Shown here: positions 58,101 through 64,000 of the stretch, in pieces
How positions within the stretch are numbered: position 1 is the stretch's first letter
Layout of the letters: each line of letters begins with the position of its first letter
Origin: Lytechinus variegatus
Taxonomy: Eukaryota > Echinodermata > Echinoidea > Temnopleuroida > Toxopneustidae
Reading direction: 5' to 3'
DNA: 64,000 bases
Assembly: GCF_018143015.1 (NCBI RefSeq)
Contig: NC_054758.1
Location: 9,656,501 to 9,720,500, forward strand
Made by a program: the position numbers and the translations under genes
Notes under the pieces: generated by a model
Told to the model about the DNA's origin: nothing
Databases searched by the model: none
Seen by the model: the letters and a program-made list of their open reading frames with translations, nothing else

Positions 58101-61100
58101 TTGACATTAAGAGCATGATCAAAAGAGTGCATATAGAGTGGATGACATACTTCAAGAGTGAAAGAGTTTTCAACTTTTTAAAATTAGAATTAGGCAAGGT
58201 TTGCAACTGACATAAACTTATGTGTTACCTATGTGGTCGAGATCTTGGGTGCCAGATCCTCTCTGGTGCAATCTTAGTCTTATTTGGAGAACTTGATGTG
58301 CTTACGAAATAGAATACATGTAGTTCCTACTATTGTAAAATATGTATTACAGGAAAAATGTTCAATATGAGTTTTTACAATGTTTTATATAATTTTTTTT
58401 CTTCAAAATTCCTAGAATTAAAATTTTCTGGAAGATGAAAATGGAGGAAGCAAAGGCAGAGGTTGGTAGCCATATTTCTGGAGCTATATGATAGAATCAG
58501 GAGGGATGGTATCTCTGGAAAGATAAATATAAAAATCATTAGCTCTTACTGCTCAAGTCATACTTAGTCTGGAAAATAAAAGATACATTCAATTTCAAAT
58601 TTGGTGTTGTTTGGTGTTCATGATGAGAGTGTGAGAGCATGGATAAGAGAGTGGATCTACTGAATCATTTCAAGTTTGGTGTTGGTTTAGTTTTGATGTT
58701 GAGAGCTTGGATAAGAGAGTGGATCTACTGAATGATTTGGTATCAGTTTAATGCTGGTGTTGAAAGCGATATACAAAATGATTTCAAGTTTGCTGTTAGT
58801 GGGTGTCTGGGTTGAGAGCATGGAAAAGAGAGTGGATATACTGAATAATTTCAAGTTTGGTGTTGGTTTGTTGTTGATGTTTAGAGTGTGAATAAGAGAG
58901 TGAAAATAGTGTTAGTTAGGTGTTGGTGTTAAGAGTGTCAATAGGATTAAAGTGAGTGGATATACAGAATGATTTCAAGTTTGGTGTTTGGCTGGTGTTA
59001 ATTTTGAGATCATAATAAGAGAGTAGATATACTGAATGATTTTAAGTATGGTGTTGGTGTTGAGAGTATGGATATACAGCGATTGATGTCAAGTTTGGTG
59101 TTTGTTTGATACTTACCTTCTCATGAGTGGATCATTAATCTCTTTCAGGAATCTCATGGTTGGTTTATTTTCTTTCATACTCAATTCAAATACCTCTATA
59201 AAGTCTCCCATATTCTGTTTGTTAACAACAAAGACATAGCTTGATCCTGTAGCATAATCACACAGATGACAAGAAACACATTCAGTCATTGTAAACAGGG
59301 CTATATCCAAGTTCCCTTCGTAATACATGTATGTATATTGGAAATCACCCAATATAAGTTGTGTGATTTCAAGTACGGAGTTCAGTTTTTGGTGTTGAGA
59401 GCGTGAAAAGGCTGCTGAACCGAGCCCCAACACCGTGCTGAGTTCAGAGGAGCAATACTGATCGCGTTATCGATATCCTATGACGTCACGCCTCTGCGCT
59501 GCGTTGCTGATCATCTCAACTTTACGCGAGAAATTCTCGACAACGGAAGTGAAATCGGGGAGAAATTGCAGTAAAATCTTGTCGTACAGAATGCACAGGT
59601 TAAAATCACTGCAATAATCAGAAAGCATAAATATTATTTTTCATTAAAATGTGTAAAACTCTAATGATTTGCAATCATCTTAACTGTAATAGATTTTTAC
59701 GGAGGTGTTTCATCATGGTAGCCTCCTGTTTGTAAACTACAGTTCATCAACACCAACACCGAACTTGCAATCACGATTTTCCCAATCCCTGGGGGTAGGT
59801 GTTGGTGAATAGGGAAATTGCACGTAGATCGTCAACACCAGCTGTAATGATCGGTTCAGCAGACGACATTCAACACCAGAGCTCAACACAAACTGCCGGA
59901 AATACGTCATATTTTCCGAGGTCAATCCCAACACCAGCGTGATTTCAAGTACGGTGTTGAAATCACCCATGTGGTGTTCATGATGAGAGTGTGAGAGCAT
60001 GGATAAGAGAGTGGATCTACTGAATCATTTCAAGTTTGGTGTTGGTTTAGTTTTGATGTTGAGAGCTTGGATAAGAGAGTGGATCTACTGAATGATTTGG
60101 TATCAGTTTAATGCTGGTGTTGAAAGCGATATACAAAATGACTTCAAGTTTGCTGTTAGTGGGTGTCTGGGTTGAGAGCATGGAAAAGAGAGTGGATATA
60201 CTGAATAATTTCAAGTTTGGTGTTGGTTTGTTGTTGATGTTTAGAGTGTGAATAAGAGAGTGAAAATAGTGTTAGTTAGGTGTTGGTGTTAAGAGTGTCA
60301 ATAGGATTAAAGTGAGTGGATATACAGAATGATTTCAAGTTTGGTGTTTGGCTGGTGTTAATTTTGAGATCATAATAAGAGAGTAGATATACTGAATGAT
60401 TTTAAGTATGGTGTTGGTGTTGAGAGTATGGATATACAGCGATTGATGTCAAGTTTGGTGTTTGTTTGATACTTACCTTCTCATGAGTGGATCATTAATC
60501 TCTTTCAGGAATCTCATGGTTGGTTTATTTTCTTTCATACTCAATTCAAATACCTCTATAAAGTCTCCCATATTCTGTTTGTTAACAACAAAGACATAGC
60601 TTGATCCTGTAGCATAATCACACAGATGACAAGAAACACATTCAGTCATTGTAAACAGGGCTATATCCAAGTTCCCTTCGTAATACATGTATGTATATTG
60701 GAAATCACCCAATATAAGTTGTGTGATTTCAAGTACGGAGTTCAGTTTTTGGTGTTGAGAGCGTGAAAAGGCTGCTGAACCGAGCCCCAACACCGTGCTG
60801 AGTTCAGAGGAGCAATACTGATCGCGTTATCGATATCCTATGACGTCACGCCTCTGCGCTGCGTTGCTGATCATCTCAACTTTACGCGAGAAATTCTCGA
60901 CGACGAAAGTGAAATCGGGAAGAAATTGCAGTAAAATCTTATCGTACAGAATGCACAGGTTAAAATCACTGCAATAATCAGAAAGCATAAATATTATTTT
61001 TCATTAAAATGTGTAAAACTCTAATGATTTGCAATCATCTTAACTGTAATAGATTTTTACGGAGGTGTTTCATCATGGTAGCCTCCTGTTTGTAAACTAC

Positions 61101-63506
61101 AGTTCATCAACACCAACACCGAACTTGCAATCACGATTTTCCCAATCCCTGGGGTAGGTGTTGGTGAATAGGGAAATTGCACGTAGATCGTCAACACCAG
61201 CTGTAATGCTCGGTTCAGCAGACGACATTCAACACCAGAGCTCAACACAAACTGCCGGAAATACGTCATATTTTCCGAGGTCAATCCCAACACCAGCGTG
61301 ATTTCAAGTACGGTGTTGAAATCACCCATTATTCCTGAAGATATACCTGTATAATGGTGCCTTTTGACAGACAATATAAGTCGCACCCTAAACAAGGCAT
61401 CCATTAAAGCCATGTTAGCATGCATACATGTATATTTAAATGGTCGAAAACTTGGCTATGCCAACATGAATACACGTATAATGCCAAAACGTCTGTTGGC
61501 TGCTATTACTAGTGTGCCAATGAACGTATAGCATGGGGTGTTGCCCGACGCGTCACTAAAAACAACTAACATCTGTATTTGTGTGTTTCTCTAAAAACAC
61601 AGTTCCACTTTCAACCCAAAACATAACAATGAGCAATTCTGTGGCACTGAATGAATATAACCGTGGCAAATTGAGGAAATCTACAATTCCATTCTTACTC
61701 CTCCTACAGAAATTATTTCCATTAATTCTTATATTACAAAAAATACATGTACTACTCATTATGGTTTTATTCCAATTGTAATTCACTCAAATGTTCAATT
61801 TAATAAGCCAGTTCGTAGTTTCTTTCTGCGCATGATCAGAGGAAGGTCATTTGTACTAAAGTGACATGGTGGTTTAAAATCTAATGAGATAAGCACCTAC
61901 TTTGATGTCTTGATTATTCATATATTCTCTTGAATTTTGTTTTTCATTTACATCCCAAAACAACAACAATGCGTCCACGAACGACTGGTATTTCACAGTT
62001 TGCCAAGTACATTGCGCAACATGCTATGATATGCATTCAAAGTAGGAATGCAACAAATACCTTCGTAAAGTGTTCATTGGTGTGCTATTCTAGTCACCTG
62101 GTCTATTCAATTTCTTCATCCTGCTATGTAAGGCATGCTTACGTAATATCTTGCTTTGAAATCTGCCTATCATAGTGAAAGAAATGAAAGGTCATTTGAC
62201 CAAAATTGTCCATTAAGTAACTACGAACTGGGGGGTGTTTCACAAAGATTTAAGTATGACTTAGGTCGCACTTAAATGTCGACGCGTACATAATATGCAA
62301 CGCGCAATCTTATTGATCAATACGCAGTAGTGCGCGTCCTCTTGGCATGATCTGACCAATGCTGTCATGCCTTTTATACTGCGCGCAACTAGATATTTAA
62401 GTGCGACTCTAAGTCATACTTAAATCTTTGTGAAACACCCCCCTGGTCTATTAATTCACATCTACAGTATCCATAAAAATGGTAGTCACCAGAGGTTCAT
62501 ACAGTCCATCTAATCATAAAGGATAATTGGAGTTGCACTAAATTGATAGTGATAGTGCAGTGGGTTATGTGCAAGTGGCGATAAATCACCATTTGCAAGG
62601 GGGGGGGGGCAGCGTCTAAAACAAAGGAATGTACTGTATTACAGGACTGCTCACCTGCATCACAAACACTACTGAGTCCAATAGGATGGAAAGATCCTTG
62701 AGGTCTGCCACTGATGACAATCCTCACAAACCCATCCTCTGGTCTTGAAAGATTAAAAGTATGGATCACTCCTATCTTAGGATTGGATCTGTAGTTAGAC
62801 TGAAATGAAGCAAGAGACATTGACTACTACAAGCGTTGTAATTGGCTTCTGATGATGATAACCCTCACAAGCTCTTAATTCTGTCTGATTAAAAGTATGG
62901 ATCACTCCACCCTTAGGATTAGATCTGTATTTAGACTGAAATAAAGCAAGAGATATTGACTACAAAGTATGGTAATTGGCTTCTGATGCTGGTCTACAAA
63001 AATGAATAAGTTCTATTTTATTATTAGGATTGGATCTGTAGTTAGACTAAAATAAAGCAAGAGACATTGACTACTACAAGCATTGTAAATGGCTTCTGAT
63101 GAAGATAACCCTCACAGACTCTTAATTCTGGCTGGTTGAGAAATATGAATCAGTTCTATTTTATCATTAGGATTAGATCTGTAGTTAGACTTAATACTGT
63201 AGGTCTAGATATCAAAATGAAAATCCCCTTTTAAATTTCAGAAGAAATATAACAGAAAATTAATGAAGATATAGCATAGTATCATTTATAGGATTTTAAA
63301 ATATTTTGTAGATTTGTTTATATTTGTAGCTTGTAAATATGCAAGAGAATAAATAATATTATAATATTAATAGTGATAGCTATTCAAAGGATAATGGTCA
63401 TCAAGAAATATTGTTATTAATACAAAAATCAAAGATAAATATTAACTTACTGATGCTACAAGGACAAGGCCATCTGGCATTAATTCCATGTCAGCTACAC
63501 CATAGT
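55005..63506 (-). CDS. PON: paraoxonase/arylesterase-like gene, 3' seven exons
   Basis: Six-bladed propeller family of calcium-dependent lactonases/esterases. Minus-strand exons in transcript order are 63451-63506, 62655-62799, 59117-59246 (or its twin 60477-60606), 57862-58059, 56363-56444, 55736-55876 and 55005-55172: 920 nt, all GT-AG with matching phases. Hallmarks: ADMELMPDGL, LSDVLAVGPDQFY, GIHMSPDKKYVY, LVDNVFVDVNGSVW, ASHP and the C-terminal LLIASRSKGMLLCD. Against human PON1, His115 and His134 align with Ile and Lys, and ligands Glu53, Asn168, Asn224 with Ala, Ser, Ser; Asp54, Asp169, Asp269, Asn270 and His285 are kept. Esterase activity is therefore doubtful. The N-terminal exons (signal-anchor region) lie beyond the right edge. 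The gene converges with NELL. Confidence 0.93.
55173..55735. other. PON-like intron, nothing recognised
   Basis: AT-rich with a short C-run near 55520. No repeat ends seen. Confidence 0.5.
55736..55876 (-). CDS. PON: PON-like exon with LVDN and SHP motifs
   Basis: The acceptor is TTACATTATAG and the donor GTAAGTGA. Encodes 47 codons: TDRSVSLSSLVDNVFVDVNG, SVWTASHPAAFKYEAYEKHK, RILPPSQ. LVDN carries the Asp269/Asn270 calcium ligands of PON1, and SHP carries His285; all are intact. Confidence 0.93.
55877..56362. other. PON-like intron with ACAAATTTGAA repeats
   Basis: Around 56085-56130 the word ACAAATTTGAA is repeated in tandem. Otherwise unremarkable. Confidence 0.5.
56363..56444 (-). CDS. 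PON: PON-like exon YVYVSLLYGMGVHGY
   Basis: The acceptor is TATTTTGTAG and the donor GTAAGTTG. Encodes YVYVSLLYGMGVHGYKRDPA, TNALTPQ, matching PON1 KYVYIAELLAHKIHVYEKH and TLTPL. Confidence 0.92.
56680..57000. repeat. (ATG/GAT)n microsatellite
   Basis: More than 300 bp of GATGAT, GGTGAT and GATAAT repeats, with longer internal duplications (a unit with GATGGTGATAATGGTGATGA occurs twice). A second, shorter GAT tract precedes exon 57862 at 57735-57825, so the tract and the following exon seem to have been duplicated together. Confidence 0.95.
57132..57236 (-). pseudogene. decayed half-copy of PON-like exon 57862-58059
   Basis: The plus-strand words CATAATCTCACTTTCTATCT, GGTTCAAAGATTGGATTGGA and AAGGAAACATCATGATACTG match the true exon's 3' half and donor (57851-57970). 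The minus-strand MMFPWGRPTLM hits a stop after an indel, and the acceptor half is missing. Confidence 0.82.
57482..57605. mobile_element. intact CTG-TSD MITE (124 bp)
   Basis: CTG at 57479-57481 and 57606-57608. The ends are GGGCCGTAACACAAAAGTTA and CGCTAACCTTTGTGTTACG. It is the uninterrupted relative of the element at 4641-5335. Confidence 0.88.
57862..58059 (-). CDS. PON: PON-like exon with VLAVGPDQF
   Basis: The acceptor is TATCTTTTAG and the donor GTGAGA. Encodes LSDVLAVGPDQFYVTNQAYS, LDPGGRLFEHYMMFPWGSVL, YCDPSCRLVSNPIFEPSGIH, MSPDK. It aligns with PON1 LNDIVAVGPEHFYGTND and GINISPDGK. PON1 ligands Asn168 and Asn224 align with Ser in LSD and EPSG; Asp169 is kept. Confidence 0.95.
58595..59110. 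repeat. diverged minisatellite with AAGTTTGGTGTTGG and ATAAGAGAGTGGAT words
   Basis: Irregular units of 60-80 bp combine GGATAAGAGAGTGGATMTAC, TGAATNATTTCAAGTTTGG and TGTTGGTTTRGTTTTGATG. It forms the left part of the 1.36-kb duplicated unit and so reappears at 59957-60470. Confidence 0.8.
59117..59246 (-). CDS. PON: PON-like exon YVFVVNKQ, copy A
   Basis: The acceptor is GATTATGCTACAG and the donor GTAAGTATC. Encodes SSYVFVVNKQNMGDFIEVFE, LSMKENKPTMRFLKEINDPL, MR. It aligns with PON1 MYLLVVNHPDAKSTVELF; His134 is replaced by Lys. It is identical to copy B, and its 130-nt length is not a multiple of three. Confidence 0.93.
59361..59968. mobile_element. possible GTGTTG-rich fold-back element next to exon copy A
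   Basis: GTGATTTCAAGTACGGAGTT at the left and, inverted, GGTGATTTCAACACCGTACT at the right, with further mirrored words (CTGCTGAACCGA near both ends). The match is patchy. It is duplicated with unit 2 at 60721-61328. Confidence 0.5.
59972..61330. repeat. 1.36-kb tandem duplication, unit 2 (contains exon 60477-60606)
   Basis: Direct neighbour of unit 1, starting again with TGGTGTTCATGATGAGAG. The right boundary is at ATCACCCAT / TATTCCTGAAG. See unit 1. Confidence 0.95.
60477..60606 (-). CDS. PON: PON-like exon YVFVVNKQ, copy B
   Basis: The same sequence, acceptor and donor as copy A. Either copy splices in phase from 62655-62799 to 57862-58059. Including both would put AG+GATCAAGC in frame and reach TAA after eight codons, so at most one can be used per productive transcript. 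It may also be an assembly artefact. Confidence 0.85.
61804..62230. mobile_element. CCAGTTCGTAGTT MITE, copy 2 (uninterrupted)
   Basis: CCAGTTCGTAGTTTCTTTCTG to AAGTAACTACGAACTG. It matches 48577-48898 plus 52140-52274 and contains the empty site GTCACCTGGTCTATTCAATT at about 62092-62111. Confidence 0.88.
62231..62442. mobile_element. MITE with CTG target duplication
   Basis: CTG at 62228-62230 and 62443-62445. The ends GGGGGTGTTTCACAAAGATT and AATCTTTGTGAAACACCCCC pair, and pairing continues through TAAGTATGACTTAG. Its empty site is present at about 52265-52281 (CGAACTGGTCTATT). Confidence 0.9.
62655..62799 (-). CDS. PON: PON-like exon FHPIGLS
   Basis: The acceptor is TTCATTTCAG and the donor GTGAGC. 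Encodes SNYRSNPKIGVIHTFNLSRP, EDGFVRIVISGRPQGSFHPI, GLSSVCDA. FHPIGLS aligns with PON1 FNPHGIS, so the catalytic His115 position is Ile. Confidence 0.92.
62846..62935 (-). pseudogene. decayed tandem copy 1 of PON-like exon 62655-62799
   Basis: Plus-strand GATTAAAAGTATGGATCACT and TTAGGATTAGATCTGTATTT match the true exon. An acceptor (GCTTTATTTCAG) is still present. The minus frame begins SKYRSNPKGGVIHTFN and then diverges; no donor. Confidence 0.85.
62981..63046 (-). pseudogene. decayed tandem copy 2 of the same exon
   Basis: TTATTAGGATTGGATCTGTA and GTTAGACTAAAATAAAGCAA match the exon edge and acceptor region. The remainder is shortened. Confidence 0.8.
63094..63189 (-). pseudogene. decayed tandem copy 3 of the same exon
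   Basis: GCTTCTGATGAAGATAACCC, TCACAGACTCTTAATTCTGG and AGGATTAGATCTGTAGTTAG match copy 1 and the true exon. The acceptor side has mutated (GACTTAATACTG). Confidence 0.8.
63451..63506 (-). CDS. PON: PON-like exon ADMELMPDG
   Basis: The acceptor is TTTCTTATCAG and the donor GTAAGTTA. Encodes YGVADMELMPDGLVLVAS, aligned with PON1 GSEDLEILPNGLAFIS. PON1 Glu53 (catalytic calcium) is Ala here; Asp54 (structural calcium) is kept. Upstream exons are outside the window. Confidence 0.92.
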
Positions 63507-63596
63507 CTGATAAGAAACAAATAATACAAGGCATATTAAATCATTAAACCTCTGAGTAAAAACCAAATGAAAGAAAATTGAATCAATAATGAATAA

Positions 63597-63825
63597 AATA
63601 ATAATTGGCATTTATATAGCGCTTTATCAATCTACGACTGTTCAAAGCGCTTCACAATTATTATTACCCGGTCACTGGATTCATAGCATTCCAAGCAGCC
63701 TGTTAGGCGCAAACTTGCTAAACCAACCACAATGACGGTTGTTTCCTACCATTACCCAATTAGCAACTGGGTGACAGTGGCAAAGTGTGGATTGGCACCT
63801 TGCCAAAGGGCGCTAGGCCATGGTG
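63597..63825 (+). repeat. dispersed repeat, fuller copy (partial copy at 4436)
   Basis: Runs from GGCATTTATATAGCGCTTTA through CAATTATTATTACCCGGTCA to GGGCGCTAGGCCATGG. It shares a 150-bp block with 4436-4600. Confidence 0.8.
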
Positions 63826-64000
63826 GGAAAATAAAAATAAAATAAAACTGTGTATCAAAATAGAATGGGAGTCAGTTGAAGGTGAAAAGGTTTGATCACA
63901 ACCTATTTTATGACATTTTTCAATATTAATGTCAGGGTTTCAATTAGAAATTCAATGGGGCAAGGCCATCTATTAATATGGCATTTTGGGAAGGTGCTGC

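Larger units (their letters stand above)
58612..59971. repeat. 1.36-kb tandem duplication, unit 1 (contains exon 59117-59246)
   Basis: Unit 1 matches 59972-61330 at an offset of 1360 (1359 after a one-base G-run deletion). I found fewer than ten substitutions by eye, for example at 58782, 59542-59560, 59578 and 59847. The unit starts TGGTGTTCATGATGAGAG and ends GTTGAAATCACCCAT. Confidence 0.95.

Noticed and set aside
59113..59433. Single 106-residue frame as one protein, and its copy at 60473
   Set aside because: Only 59117-59246 is exonic; the upstream part is intron and a possible fold-back element read through by chance.

Overview
The window is animal nuclear DNA: intron-rich and AT-rich, crowded with palindromic miniature transposons (MITEs), tRNA-derived SINEs, LINE remnants and microsatellites, and scattered with TACATGTA words. 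The genes and repeat types suggest an echinoderm, most likely a sea urchin. That placement is inference; no species can be named from the sequence alone. There are no prokaryotic genes, operons, CRISPR arrays or rRNA.

Three gene units are supported. (1) Positions 3169-3348 (+) hold the last coding exon of a gene that starts outside the window or is otherwise not visible; I do not recognise its product. (2) Positions 14910-45973 (+) hold a complete 17-exon NELL gene. The joined coding sequence is 2466 nt (821 residues), every junction is GT-AG and the phases agree throughout. Domain order is signal peptide, laminin-G/TSPN-like domain, coiled coil, two VWC modules, six EGF modules and C-terminal VWC modules, as in vertebrate NELL1/NELL2. 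(3) Positions 55005-63506 (-) hold the 3' seven exons (920 nt) of a paraoxonase/arylesterase-family gene whose 5' end lies beyond the right edge. The two larger genes converge tail to tail.

Layout: 1-650, LINE reverse-transcriptase remnant; 1.2-1.9 kb, 150-bp satellite with paired YY1-like motifs; 2.0-3.1 kb, SINEs; 3.2-3.6 kb, terminal exon and 3' UTR; 3.7-13.2 kb, nested MITEs and DNA transposons, several with readable target-site duplications (TSDs); 14.9-46 kb, NELL; 47.5-53.2 kb, nested transposons including a 3.2-kb insertion whose empty site survives as a paralogue at 62.1 kb; 53.9-55.0 kb, 30-bp minisatellite carrying a CCAAT box in each unit; 55-63.5 kb, paraoxonase-like gene.

The main points of interest are these. 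The paraoxonase-like protein has lost the residues expected at both catalytic histidines and at three of five catalytic-calcium ligands, but keeps the structural-calcium aspartates. The same gene has repeatedly duplicated exons: one exon within a near-identical 1.36-kb tandem repeat, one with a decayed half-copy, one with three decayed copies. NELL introns carry decayed copies of the edges of exons 9, 10 and 11. A set of MITEs shares CWG target-site duplications and includes two independently readable empty sites.
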